Assembly: GCF_015706575.1 (NCBI RefSeq)
Contig: NW_024037069.1
Span: 42,415,553 to 42,479,552 of the forward strand
DNA length: 64,000 bases
DNA from: Patiria miniata
Lineage: Eukaryota; Echinodermata; Asteroidea; Valvatida; Asterinidae
Direction: 5' to 3'
Part shown: in pieces, positions 1 to 11,667 of the stretch
Position numbering within the stretch: the stretch's first letter is position 1
Layout: each line of letters begins with the position of its first letter
Notes under the pieces: model-generated
The model's database searches: none
Seen by the model: only the letters and a program-made list of their open reading frames with translations
What the model was told of the DNA's origin: nothing
Program-made: the position numbers and the translations under genes

Positions 1-1236
1 ATGAGGAGGCGACGTTATGCTCACAGGTTCGTGTCCAGAATGGAAAGACCAAAAAAATTGGCTAACAAGAAAATTAACGAATCTTTGCATTGTTATTTTG
101 ATTTTAAAAATCTGTTTTAACTCGATTTAATGGGTCCAACATATCGTTCATCCCTGTTAAGGTTACGTATGTAGTCCAACATTGTAACTTATAATAGCAG
201 AGATTTGATCAGTTTTTAATTTTTCATTTTTTTCAGGGCTCGGTGCTCTAAGAATTATTCTGTTTTTACCTCATTTCTAGATAAATTGCTTGGATGCCGT
301 ATGTGGTCTGGTGAATTTTGCCAATCCGGAATATCCAGATCAGATCTATCGAATCTTTCTCTCGCTATTTCTTCATGCTGGGTGAGTTTAAAAGATAAAA
401 ATCTTAAAACATCAAAATCTTAAAGAAGAATTGTTAAGAATAAAATGAAATTGTTTTTAAAATGGATTTTGATCGTTAATGACTATCTGCCCTTTGTTCC
501 ATTCCAGAATCTTCCACTGTATATTGAGCGTAATTATGCAAATGACAATCCTGCGAGACTTGGAGAAGCTTGCCGGCTGCTTTCGTATCTCCATCATCTA
601 CATATTCAGCGGTATCGGGGGCAATATCACAAGTGCAATATTCATTCCTTACAGGGCAGAGGTAATTTTGCTCTCTTAAAACAAATTATTTTTTCAAAGT
701 AAAAGATAATGTTGCAGTAAAGTTTTGTTGCAAAAAAAAATGTTGGCCTTGAATCAGTTACAGGTACAGGTGTTATCATTTGTTTATCTCTCCTCGTCCC
801 CCAGACGGGACCAGCGGGTGCCCAGTTTGGCCTCCTCGCCTGCCTGGTGGTAGAGGTCCTCCAGAGCTGGCAGATCCTCAAGTCTCCCTTCAAGGCCTTG
901 GCCAAGCTCCTCTTCATCATCGCCCTGCTCTTCATCCTGGGCCTGCTGCCCTGGATCGACAACTACGCCCACCTGGGCGGCTTCATCTGCGGCACCTTCC
1001 TCTCCTTCACCTTCCTGCCTTACATCTACTTCGGGGAGTTTGACCGGACCCGTAAGCGCGTCCAGATCCTGATCAGCATCCTGTGTCTGCTGGCCTACTA
1101 CTGCCTGGTCTTCACCGTCTTCTACCTCCGCCTCCTCAAGGACTGCTCCTGGTGCCAGTACTTCAACTGCGTGCCGCTGACGAGCGACTTCTGCAACGAT
1201 ATGGATCTCATCCTGGACAAGATTCCCGTTTTATGA
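1..1236 (+). CDS. RHBDF: iRhom (inactive rhomboid) gene, 3' portion, four exons
   Basis: Exons 1-26, 281-381, 508-661 and 805-1236 join in phase with GT..AG introns; the 5' part lies outside the window. The pieces read EEATLCSQ, then [10 protein letters not shown] and FLSLFLHAG, then [12 protein letters not shown] and FIPYRAE, then TGPAGAQFG and [15 protein letters not shown], ending at TGA 1234-1236. This is the C-terminal rhomboid core and tail of iRhom1/2. The active-protease GxSG serine motif is replaced by GPAG, so the enzyme is predicted dead, as is known for iRhoms, while the AHLGG histidine of the last core helix remains. iRhoms sit in ER and Golgi membranes and guide ADAM17 maturation and EGF-ligand handling. 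The last exon encodes several hydrophobic segments and a Cys-rich end (CSWCQYFNC) typical of the family. Whether it is the single invertebrate orthologue of RHBDF1/2 cannot be told from this end alone. Confidence 0.93.
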
Positions 1237-1279
1237 AGAGCTCTCTCACGCTTCGGGTCGTCATTTATGCTTAACAATG

Positions 1280-1933
1280 CCACAAGAGGGAGCCCTGATA
1301 ATGGACACCAGAGAAGGCCCCTCAGCTTTGCTGATTTTAATATTCATGCCCTTGAAGGATGGTTTTTGCAATGACACGAATCTCATAAAACTTGGGAGGT
1401 GATTCTTTCCTTTGAGGTCGTTATTTTCTTAAGCTTGACTCAAGAGAATACACTTTCCAGAATTTTTTTTTCTTCAAGAGTGTGCTTTAATTGACAGCTT
1501 CAGCAATTTCAATAGATTTGTTTGTCGCTAAAATAAAGAAAACGATTCGCATAAATGAATGGATGGATTTGCTAACATCTGCTCATAGCTTGAACACACG
1601 AAGGCGCTCTATAACAACACAAACCTGAGCCGCAATTCTTTGGCCACGTCCGAGCTACTTGGCTACGGCTGGGATTTATACACATGCCTATGGGAAGTGG
1701 CTGCATAGACCTGCATGTTGTATCCAGCTGTAGTAGCCCTAGATGGATCACGGACTGATTGCTCATTTAACACAAGAGGGCGCTCTTTACTGTATGTAGT
1801 ACTAGTAAATGGTGCACCATTGATGGCTATTTTTGGCGACATGGGTCTCGGCCACTTTGGAGTTCAGGCTTTTTTAACAGGTTTTCCTCGACCATAATTT
1901 GTATCTGCTCAAAGTGGGACAAAAGAGGGCGCC
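1280..1933 (+). promoter_or_regulatory. Cluster of CTCF-like motifs
   Basis: Three copies of an ACAAGAGGG-centred word lie at 1280-1294, 1770-1784 and 1919-1933, all on the same strand, with a weaker relative near 1600. Aligned by eye to the vertebrate CTCF core CCASYAGRKGGCRSY they match at 12-13 of 15 positions. The cluster lies in the iRhom 3' UTR and downstream spacer, between two convergent genes. A further copy is at 23215-23229 inside a Miro intron. Binding is inference; the word could instead be part of an old repeat, because AGAGGGCGC-type strings also occur in the MITE at 16766-17142. Confidence 0.3.
1532..1537 (+). promoter_or_regulatory. Poly(A) signal of the iRhom gene
   Basis: Canonical AATAAA about 295 nt after the iRhom stop, the first such hexamer on this strand after the gene. 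This implies a 3' UTR of roughly 310-320 nt. Cleavage site not visible. Confidence 0.5.
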
Positions 1934-1939
1934 CTCCGA

Positions 1940-3860
1940 ATCCAGCAGTTCCTCGTGGTAATAATGTTGACACTTTCTATTAGACATATGATGTAAGAAA
2001 TAGGAATGAATACCAGCTAAGCCAGTTATTCCACAACTTATATTTATTCCCACAATTTCTCGGCAACATTTTTCATACCTGTTCTTGGAGTTGGCCATTC
2101 TCAAATTGGTACATGATATTTGGAGGCTACTGAATTTCTCCAAATTGGTAAAATATTTAAAATTCCCATTCAGGGTTTTATCACCGTGAGATCACTTTTC
2201 AATTTCTTTTTGTAATATTTACATTAAAAATTAACAACTGCCCATGTGTATATATACATCGTTTTGTGCCAATTCCATGCAGCCAAAAAATTTGAACGGA
2301 TTTTTTCAAGGTTTCCATTTCGATAATTCCTCTTATCATATTTTGTTTTCTCAAGCACAGGCAATTACCTTTTTTTTTTAAATATTGAAAAGTTTTCATT
2401 GCTTTCACTACTATCCGTGTAAAGAATTTTTAAAAAAAATAGCCACAAATAGAACAACACAAAACAGCTCATCAACTGGTACAAAAGAATTGTTGAAAAC
2501 AAAGCGTCATCTCAATTTCACTGAATTTATTATAACAACTGCTGGTTTTTTATTGTACAGTAAGAACAAAATATACACGCATTTACATTCCTGGGTTTTT
2601 TGTACAATGGTATGTATGTATATATACATGTACAAGTAAACGTATTTACAAGTTATGTATAAAAAAATCCTTATTTGAAAAATCAAGGTTTTTTACATTA
2701 TATACATCATTGTAGACGCCATGTACAGTTTAAATTATAGTTCACAACCAATTTACAGTTGCCATATTATGTTGAAACAATTTTTTTTTTTAAATATGAA
2801 ATACTGTACATATATTTGCACCAGTGTGTTCGACCATTTACACTTAAAACTTTAAAAAAAAATGTGCCACTTTACAAAGTCACAATTGTGACAGGTGTTA
2901 TAGAAAATGAGATTTATACACTAAAAAGAGGTTGTATACTTAAAAAAAAAAACAATGATAAAATGTACATTTATGGAAAGCCTCATAGTTTGGTCAAAAG
3001 CACTCATGTGTGAAAGTGCGTGCCTAGCGTGTCTTTCCGGGCATTGAATTTTACAGAAGAGAAATTTGAAATAAACTGAAATAAAAGGTAAATGTTTTCC
3101 CTTTCCTTTCCCTTTTTTGTCAGCTCGTTGCTACTGTCACGAAAAGTTAGTGTTTAATTAGTTAAAAAATAAATAGTTGAGATGTTTTTTTTAATTCAAA
3201 TAACCCAGTAAACACAATTTAGTTTATGGAAACAGATATAGATTTTGGTCCAAGGAAAACACATTTTTTTCTCAGACTTTGTTGACGTCTCACAATACTT
3301 AAATTACTTTACAATTCGGCAGCATTTTGTACACCGCAAGGGTGTCGTTGGTTTAACATTAAAACCAGAAGGCACAATCAAGTGTTTACAACATTCAAGT
3401 CGTGAATAATGCAAAAGGCAGTGCACACATGAATCGCCACAGGAAACCACAAATTACTGTCAACTTCGGCTGTCACCAAAATAGCCAAACTTTCAATTTC
3501 GTTTTCCAGTGCACGATGTTTTACAAAACGTAAAAAAAATAACAAATTCATGAGCTTATCAAAGGTTGGTATTGGTCAGCAAATAACTTATTGGGTGGTT
3601 TTACTTTTCCTGTAGTATTTCATTTTAATCGGATGATATTCACCATTTCAGTCTAAAAGAGTTTATTTGCTTCATTTGTTTTTACAATGCCATTAAAATA
3701 GATTCAATTTCTTAACGAGAAAGTGAAAGAAAAACTGGTTTAGGATTCGAAATATGATTAGTGAATACCCAACACTCTGTTGTTTTATCGCCAATGTTAA
3801 GTAAGTTTTGTTGCTTTAATTAGCTTATAATGAATACCTTTTCAATCGATTTGAAGTTTC
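1940..3860. other. AT-rich spacer between convergent iRhom and ANKRD34-like genes
   Basis: No splice-compatible coding stretch, RNA gene or inverted-repeat element was seen. The sequence is AT-rich with many A and T runs and a few TGTACATG-type words. Confidence 0.5.
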
Positions 3861-3866
3861 AGTTGT

Positions 3867-3876
3867 TTTATTTATT
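3867..3876 (-). promoter_or_regulatory. Overlapping poly(A) signals of the ANKRD34-like gene
   Basis: TTTATTTATT on the plus strand reads as two overlapping AATAAA hexamers on the minus strand, about 80 nt past the stop codon. Confidence 0.6.
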
Positions 3877-3951
3877 GTTTTTGTCATTTTATGATGTTTT
3901 GACCAAAAAGGGAATCTCACCGGAATTTGGACAATCCGAATTTGTTACAAG

Positions 3952-5548
3952 TTACAGAAGTTTGTCGATCTGCGCACGTAGTGCAGTCAGCGGTCTGGTG
4001 CTGCCGTCGGCCCGGGAAGCCAATGAGAAACGCCCTTCTGAAATCATCGGGAACCCGTGTTGTCTCCTCATCTCTGATTGGTCGGAGAGGGCCGAGCGGC
4101 AGTCGTCATCGTCATCGGAGAACACTTCGTCGCTGCCGGTGCTCTCACGAATATTTCCGAGGCGTCCCGAGACAGTGTTTCGGCGGATGTGCGCTCTTGG
4201 TCGTCTTACTGTTAGTAGAAAGGATTTGGAAAATAGAGGCATACTTAATTCATGAACATTTGTTTAATAAAAATGACGGGAATGACTATTTAAATTCAAT
4301 TTGCCTTTAATTTGGTTTGATTATTCTATTGGTTGGTTGTTTTGTTTTTTTGTCATGAGGCTGACTATCACGTGTTCACAAAGTTAGACGTTGTGGGCAT
4401 ATAATGCCGACATTCGGCTGTTAATTCTTCATGTATATCTCATGAAATATGGATATGCTTTAAAAGTACAGATCGGCAAGAGAGAGGCATGACGTATACA
4501 GTAATGTCATGATCAAAACATTGTTCTGTTTTACATGAAATTTAATACAGACAAAAGTAAAACATTTACATTTTTATCACAAAAGATTCTCACCTGCCGA
4601 GCCTGGTCGTTTGTTTATTGGAGGCAATCCATCTTGACAGCTCTCGCATCCAGAATCTTGAGAAGATGGCCTCCTCTTGGGAGAAAAGTCGGCCAGAGAC
4701 AGGGACGCCAGGTCAAAGATGTCGTCGTCGCTGAATGACTGCGACCGTCCTCTGGTGTCCAGGTCGTTCAAGCCGTCCTCGCAGTAGGACGACTCGGAGC
4801 CGTAGCAGGAATCGAACTCCGTGTCGGTGACCGAGGAGACCCGGGTGCACATCCTGCACAGCCCGCTGCTGCGACGGCGGCAGTCCGCGCTGAAGACACC
4901 CCTTGAACTCGAAGACTCGGAGATGTCGGGAAGATGGTTGCGGGGGACTGGGGACCCTCGGCTGGGCTTGGCCCAGTCGAAGGCACTCAGGAAGCTGGAA
5001 TCTGCCACGGTGGTGGATGCCTTGCCTTGCTTGATGAGGATGGTGGCGCAGACATCGAAGCCGAGACTGAGGGCTTGCATGAGGGGAGTCACCCCGTTGA
5101 AGTCGGCCACATCCACGCTCATGCCACACTCCACCAGGGCGTCAACCATCAGCTTGACTGACGCGGCGCTGCCGGAGCTGGCAGCGTGGAACAGGGCCGT
5201 GCGCCCGCTGACGTCGTTGTGGTTCAAGTCCAAGTTGACGTCGCTGTACTGCAGCAGCAGATCCACCTCCCTGTCTTTGCCTTGCAGACACGCCCACGAG
5301 AGGGCACTCCTCCCCGTAGCGTCGGTGGTGGCGACAGCGGCACCCTTCTTGAGCAGCATCTTGACGACTTTGCGGCGGTTCTTGGGATCCTCCACGAAGA
5401 TGGCGTGGATGAGAGGCGTCTTGCCGCACTCGTCTCTCTCATCGGGACTCGTTCCGGCATCCAAGAGCATCCCAACTTGACGGGGACGACCTGCCGAGAT
5501 GGCACGCACCAAGGCATGGTGGCTTGACTTGCACTCCTGCGGGAACAT
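3952..5548 (-). CDS. ankyrin-repeat protein, ANKRD34-like, two exons
   Basis: On the minus strand exon 1 is 5548-4594 and exon 2 is 4208-3952 (stop TAA at 3954-3952). The donor GCAG/GTGAGA and acceptor TAACAG join in phase 1, giving 403 residues. The start is the first ATG of the open frame (MFPQECKSSH); the frame stays open upstream but only with GTG. Residues ~8-190 form about five ankyrin repeats (GKTPLIHAI, GRSALSWACLQG, GRTALFHAASSG, GVTPLMQALSLG). The rest is a Ser/Asp-rich, probably disordered tail with SFSDDDIFDLASLS and VFSDDDDDCR, ending in ALRAQIDKLL. Repeat spacing, an alpha-helical insert after repeat 4 (DALVECG) and a basic Ser/Leu tail recall vertebrate ANKRD34A/B/C, whose molecular function is little known. 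A more general ankyrin protein is the alternative. Confidence 0.72.
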
Positions 5549-5769
5549 GATGGTTACGATCGGCCGAAGATGTTGATAAACAATCGAGAGAACTGGGTTG
5601 GCTTGCTGATGCGAGCTTGTTGAGTTTTCAAACCCCGGGACTACAGAGCTATAGTACACAGTCTGATGTGTAAGCTCCAGAAAACCCGATGGCTTAAAAC
5701 AGCTACACACGCGTTGCTCCCGCTCGTCGAAGTTTGATCGAATGACAACCTCCCAAACCCATCTGTTTC

Positions 5770-5777
5770 TTATATAT
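5770..5777 (-). promoter_or_regulatory. TATA box of the ANKRD34-like gene
   Basis: The minus strand reads TATATAAG about 220 nt before the ATG at 5548. Transcription would be expected to start near 5740-5748, giving a 5' UTR of about 190-200 nt without an earlier ATG in the gene's frame. Position and match are good; function is inferred. Confidence 0.5.
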
Positions 5778-5799
5778 CATTCCCGCATCGCGGGCCTCA

Positions 5800-6785
5800 C
5801 TGCATGCACAGTGTACTAGTATCCCACTGCATCGTCAACCCAGCTGCTTTCGTCAGCAGTTCATTCATACGGCATCTCCACCGTCAACAGTGACATCGCG
5901 CCGTACGTCGTACCATACGAAACGCCGTGTTTACCAGGCGAGGTTTCAGTTACCCTTCTACGTCACCTTCGCGGTTTCATGACGAGAATCGCGTTTTTGT
6001 GTGTCGGGTTGACTGATACACTAGACGCGAGTCATCTTTATCGATTCTAATAAGCTGCTTTGACACTGGCGTAGTTAGCGCGGTCATGATTTTTCAACGA
6101 TTTTTCTGCTGGTGGGGATCGAAAGAGGTGCCTGGATCCTCACAAAGAAATTTGAATGTGGGTTACTTTCAATGTGGTATTTGGTTTACCCAAACAACTC
6201 TTCTGTTGCTTTTCGTCAGAAAGGTAATTGGACCCGTGTTTTCATAATATCAAATTTTGTTTGTTTCTGCCTGACCCTTGTCGGCTTTTGTCTCCTCCCA
6301 AATAAACACGAAAACTGTCTGCCAGGTTGACATCTTGACCCATCATCCATAAGATTTAAACGTTTGCTCTTTGCAGATGTCTGCTATCGACCTTTTTCGA
6401 CCCAAATGTTGGCACGTAGGCGCACCTTTGTCTCAACTATCTGTCTGATTTCAAACCAAAAATTATTGCGGTCATGCAGCAACTTTATTTTAACCAAAGA
6501 GTATTCTAATTCTAATGGTTGCATATTCCGTCTCTAATATTGCGCAATTGCATTTGGCTTCATCCTATTTAATCAAGAACCAAAAAACTCTTACAAATCA
6601 AAAACTTTTCGGGTTTCCACCCGCGCAAAGTGTCACTTTCGCAAAAGTATATTATAAAGATATTTTAACCACAGTAGCGTACTTTGTAAAAAAAAATGTG
6701 CATCCCTTGTCAACACCCAACAACGTGAAACAATTCCAACGTCTTTAACTACGCTCCATATGATTTTGCTTTGAAAATGTATGTA
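5800..6785. other. Upstream spacer of the ANKRD34-like gene
   Basis: GC-richer near 5800-6000 (putative promoter area), AT-rich beyond. No coding exon, RNA gene or repeat recognised. Confidence 0.4.
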
Positions 6786-6789
6786 CTGA

Positions 6790-7088
6790 TCACGTGTGGT
6801 CTAGCGGTTGGGCATAGGATTCATGATTGTGGGTTCGAGCCCCACCGTGGCCATGCGTGTTGTGCCCTTGAGTAAGGCGCTTTACCTCAATTACTCCTCT
6901 CAACCCAGGTGTTGAATGGGTACCGGCATTATTTAATGCTGGGAAGGTAACAGACTCGCTGTGGAGGAGGTGTGGCGATCCTCCCACAGCAGCATTTCAT
7001 GGACTCGAGTCTGGCCCAATCGCTAACGAAAGAGGGATGGGTACTCCGTTCCTGTGAACACAGGTTCGTCCCCTTTACCTTTACCTTA
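6790..7088 (+). mobile_element. tRNA-derived SINE (copy D)
   Basis: Begins with a tRNA-like head: TGGTCTAGCGGTTGGG resembles a pol III A box and GGGTTCGAGCCC is a strong B box about 35 nt later. A non-tRNA body follows (CTTGAGTAAGGCGCTTTACC, then a bulk sequence ending in simple CCTTTACC repeats). It shares the tRNA-head design and the 'gcccttgagtaaggcgctttacc' type linker with the SINEs at 26748, 29982 and 37566, but its tail differs. Not a functional tRNA: no cloverleaf 3' half. Confidence 0.6.
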
Positions 7089-7727
7089 GGACTTATACAA
7101 GTTGTGTTTCTGCTGATCCCAGAGGGTCATTTGTACCTCATTGATTTACTAATTGGCACTTGTGAGTCGGGCAGTGCTATTGTATAGGATTACCCGTGAC
7201 TCCATTGAATCGTCTAACTCCGGCCAACTGTGTAAACCAGATACGTGAAGAAGACTTTCAGTGAATAGCCATTCTAAATCAATTGAATAGAACTTGTGTA
7301 CACTCAGGGACCAGCTTTACTATAGGCTTGCCTAATAACAGTCGTTTAAAGCTCATTCAATCGTTTACCTTTTTTTTTCTTTGGAAGCAACAAACTTGCT
7401 CAAAATCTTAAGAAATGTCACAGGTGTATAACATCTAACTTGTTGATTTTTCAGCTCTGTGGATAAACATTTTGAGAAAACTGAGAAAACGGATGCGCAA
7501 TTTTTAGGGTCTCCTTTATCCCGTTGCTAAAGCATGTTTATTTTTTTAACTACCTTCAAGGATTGGTTTCTTCCGAATGATACCATTTCAGACGGAATAA
7601 TTTCACAGGGTATTTGGTACCAGTTCCATCTTCACTTTTGAGCATGGATTTTCTCGTTACATCGGTAGTTACGTTTCTGGGTGATTGCAACTGTTCCTTC
7701 GTAGGTAGGAACAAAACCTGTTTTTAG

Positions 7728-7778
7728 ACCAAACCTCCTAGGTTTGGTAATTAGACCAAACCTCCTATTAGGTTTGGT
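7728..7778. repeat. Two tandem palindromes of an ACCAAACCT word
   Basis: ACCAAACCTCCTAGGTTTGGT (split as 10+1+10) at 7728-7748 is followed by a second hairpin with the same ACCAAACC/GGTTTGGT arms at 7755-7778. Could be a cruciform or the duplicated end of a decayed element. Confidence 0.5.
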
Positions 7779-7784
7779 ATAAAA

Positions 7785-10370
7785 GAGCTTTATGAGCGCC
7801 ACATGATTGCAGACACGATTGAATCGCTTCAGCCTTCTGTCTGATTTACCACTAATGGGGCTGCTTGGTATATCAGCCTGTATTGGTATCAAACAATTTT
7901 CGATTAATGTTTCTCTAAATATTTATCTTAACTATTAAAAACAAAACGGCTGTGACGAAGACCTTGCATTTCTATCAGAATAATGAGTAACACCCTTAGC
8001 CTAAACCGTCACACTCAAACCGCAACGAAGATGTATGCTTTTCAGGATCGCATAACACCAATAATAATAGGTGTTGACGGTGAAAGTGCAAAATGTCTAC
8101 TCGTCTGTGCAAGACCCGTCCTCAAAATGTGACGTCGGAATGGTCTGACGCAAGGCGTCTATAAAATCGCAAAGCCTTTTGTACACAGAATAGTGAATAA
8201 AAGTTCGCTCGATTTACTTGGGTCCACCGGCAGCGGCTTTGTATTCGCACACTGCACTTTACGTGTTGCATTGTATCTTGGAGAAAGTAGACGTAGCCTC
8301 TACATTGACAATGCTCACACTGCATGAAGTCTATATCTAGCCTTTTCGCGAAATCTTCTTATTTATCTCTCTGGCCGACTGTGCCTCGTCTGCTATGCAT
8401 GTGCACCCGTTTACTGCGTTCACATGAAATGCTGCAATTTTACAAAACATGTATTTTTTCCATCAACATGGACAGCAAGATTGGGGTCGGCAGTGGAAAT
8501 TAAAGGCCGAAGTAGTTTGACAAACCTTTGGTTTTCGTATGCTTAGGCCTACCTATGTTCTTTAAGTGTCTTGATGTTTTCTCAGTTTTAATCACAGTTG
8601 TCAGTTTTGCAATGTTGTTTTCTTGACAATCGACGTTTTGCGCAAGGGGTGGGTGCTACGTGAAACTTTGGACTCCTACGCAATTTTCCTACGCCTCTCT
8701 CGCGTAAAATACTGTAATTTGCTTGCGCAAACTTTAGTTGTGTCAATATTTTTACTCGGCTTCACCAGCTTAAACACTATTTTGGAGTGGGAGATGTTGT
8801 CTTTCGTCATGTAAAGTTTTGAATTCCCTTTGACGTTCGAGATGTTGTATCAAATTATTTACACGGTTGGAGTTGTTTGCCACACACGACCCATTTTTGA
8901 CTGAACATGTTCTATTTCTGAAGCCGTGAATCGTCAGCATTATAAAACAGTAAAGCATGTTTGCCGCGCGTTTTCTTTTACCTGCCAATTTTAGCCGCAC
9001 ATTTAATAACACTGTTCAAATTGCAGTGACGTCATTACCACTATTATGAGCATCTGCAGTCGGTCAAGTTCCATTTTTCTTCAGGGTTTACGGCGATTTC
9101 AAAGCAAAACAGTAGCAGTATCAAAACTGACCCTTCAGTTTGTTTTAACCACATGCGGTCCCTTTGGACTCTTAGATGAATCTGAAAGTCCTCAAGACAC
9201 ATATATTACGCGTATCCGTCTCTGTGAGCTCATCACTACTGTTCACTCCATGATGATAGAGCATTCCTTCTGAGAAGGAGCTATTTTTAAAAGTGTCCAT
9301 ATCGCCAGTGACAATAAAGGGCTAAATTTGGAGCTGGATGTTTGAATGGACAGCGGTGGAAGTGGCAAACAATGGTGGATACGAAATAGTATCTCTTTTT
9401 ATACGCGTCCATCTGACACCGTGTGCTGAATTAATTAACATTAAGTGGGCAATATAGACTGGCATTTTGTGGAGACATGACCATAGTTTGGGTCATTATT
9501 TATAAACTTGAAGCTAAGGTCAGCTTGGCTGTCTACAAATGTCATTCGGGGAGATAAAAATGAACCAATCCAAACCGTTGGTTGACATACCCTTTGCGGT
9601 TTCGAGGCGAGTGTACAGAAATAGCCGCTGGTCGATAAGTTGACAAAATTGTGATTCTCGTATCACACGAATGTACTTGACTTTTGTCTCGTTTCATACA
9701 CCCCAAGTAAACCTCAAATACGATCGCCAAATTGGTCCTTTATCGGCCTCATGTTTGTTTAAAGATCTTCTTTGTACTAACTAAATTAATTTGCCCGAAA
9801 ATAGCCAAGTTACTTTGATAAAAAGATATATTTAGAAGCAGGTGGTCATGTTTGTTAAAAACGAGACTTTGGCAATTCAGTTTAGTTTTAATCAATATCA
9901 ACCTGGATTTGAAGACATGAATAAGCTATAAATGTTTTCATAAACATACAATTCGTTAAAAGGTCCGTATGAATCTGAATTGCATTCGTACTTATTTTTA
10001 GTTTTGAAATAACAAACGGTCGTGAAAAGACCGAGGCACCGAACTCTTGAAGTTTGAATCTATTTGCGTTCAATTGTGTGGGGAAACAATGCGAAAATTG
10101 TCAAACTTGTTATGTGGCATCCGAAACGTCTGTGTTTTTAATTGACTAATGATTTTAACAAAATAGAATCGGCTTTGAACTAAACTCACTGAAATATCCA
10201 ACGCATATGTCGCTTGTTATTTTCCATGTGCTCTCGAATATAGCTCTAAAAAGTGAGATTTCCCCCCAATCAACCACTGGAAGTACATATTCATACATAC
10301 GATTTAGAGTGAAAATTAATTATTAAAAAGAGAAAGAATAATGAAAGACATTACTTGAGTGGAAACTGGT
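7785..10370. other. Spacer without recognised genes
   Basis: AT-rich, with many stops in all frames. No conserved protein words, RNA genes or clear repeats were seen. Confidence 0.4.
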
Positions 10371-10374
10371 TACA

Positions 10375-10525
10375 TCTCTATGTTCCGACACCCCCATGTT
10401 GCGACACCCGCTGTGTTCCGACTGCACATCATTCCTAACCCTAACCCAATAACACAATCTTATGTGCGGGTTGTCGGACTATTAAATATAGGGGTGTCGG
10501 AACATATGGGGGTCGGAACAGAGAG
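10375..10525. repeat. Short foldback with central telomere-like CCCTAACCC
   Basis: The left arm has TCTCTATGTTCCGACACCCC followed by related CGACACCC words. The right arm is the reverse complement (GGGGTGTCGGAACAT, GGGGGTCGGAACAGAGA). The centre carries CCTAACCCTAACCC. No coding capacity. Same plan, with a different arm word, as the element at 11463. Confidence 0.6.
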
Positions 10526-11462
10526 CAGTTCGTGGAAACTAAATCTATTCGATTAAATAAATCTCACACTATATTTCCCTTGTATGGCGAGAAACACAAT
10601 GTGGGCTGCATGTTCATGCATGTGTTGAAATTCTTCTCTCGCGGTTTCAGGTCTTGAACCAAAAATCACAACCATTGGAAAAACTGCTAACGTGACGGTA
10701 ACTAAGTGGCCCCCTTTGTTGTGTTTCTTGTCGTATATTTTTCAAACGGAAACGCAAATTTTCACTCTGTGGAAATACATGTACAAGAGAGTAGGCCTAA
10801 ATGTACTTTTACAATTTAAATACAGGACTTGATATTGTGTTGAGATAACATAGCCGGGAGCCCTCCTTAGTTACGATTACCACATTTGGTTGCACAGAAA
10901 CGACACAAGGTGGGACAGGGACCTACACCACTTGACAAACCTTTATTGACTTAGCTGACATGTATGTTCAAGGGATCTCCATAAGTCGTTGCAATAATAA
11001 ATGGCACTCATTATTAAATCAACACGGCAGAGACATTATTGACACGTCGTGTTTTGTTAGATTGAACACGGAACAAGGGAAAATCGATTGGAAGTCACGC
11101 TGTTATGCTTTGTTACGTAAACGGTGTGAATTAATTATCGTGAGGAATATATAATTAGTAATGCCTGAAATGTTTAAATAGGTATAGAAAAAATTGTTCG
11201 AAGTTATCTGAGAGCGACTGAGCTCAAAACCGTAGTTAAGAGGATTGCAACAAGTGGTCTCCCATGGCCTATGGACAAATAGAAGTCACATGTCGTACAC
11301 GGGCATGCTGTAAAGCTATACTCGCCTTTGGACAAAACTTGTGTATGTTGCATATTCCATCACAGATCGTGGCGTTAGTCCACAACAAGGCCATCACAAA
11401 TCCAACTTCACAAGTCACAAGATGCATGTAAAATTAACTTGACTGTTGACGGGTGCATACCT

Positions 11463-11604
11463 ATGTTCCCCAATACCGATGTTCCCCAATACCGATGTTC
11501 CCCGAAATCCCTACCAATAAACCCTAACCCTAGCCCCAACCCTAACCCTAAGGACTTGGGGGAACATCGGTAGTGGGGAACATCGGTATTGGGGAACATC
11601 GGGT
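11463..11604. repeat. Short foldback, ATGTTCCCCAATACCG arms around CCCTAA repeats
   Basis: The left arm has about 2.5 units of the ~16-bp word ATGTTCCCCAATACCG. The centre has ACCCTAACCCTAGCCCC and CAACCCTAACCCTAAGG. The right arm holds the reverse complement units GGGGAACATCGGTATTG. No open frame of note. Confidence 0.7.
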
Positions 11605-11667
11605 AGATCCCCTGTTGACAATGGCACTTATTTTGTAGCCTTCAGGCTTCACCCACTGTTACTTGTG

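Noticed and set aside
642-1043. Several open frames on both strands over the iRhom last exon
   Set aside because: Shadows of the GC-rich coding exon in other frames; they lack family matches and ignore the splice sites.
4713-5527. Long plus- and minus-strand frames overlapping the ANKRD34-like exon
   Set aside because: Shadow frames of the ankyrin exon; composition explains their length.
6790-7088. tRNA gene
   Set aside because: A and B boxes are present but no 3' acceptor half or cloverleaf; the tRNA-like head belongs to a SINE. The same holds for 26748, 29982 and 37566.
10440-11560. Interstitial telomere or chromosome end
   Set aside because: CCCTAA runs are only two or three units and sit inside short foldbacks.
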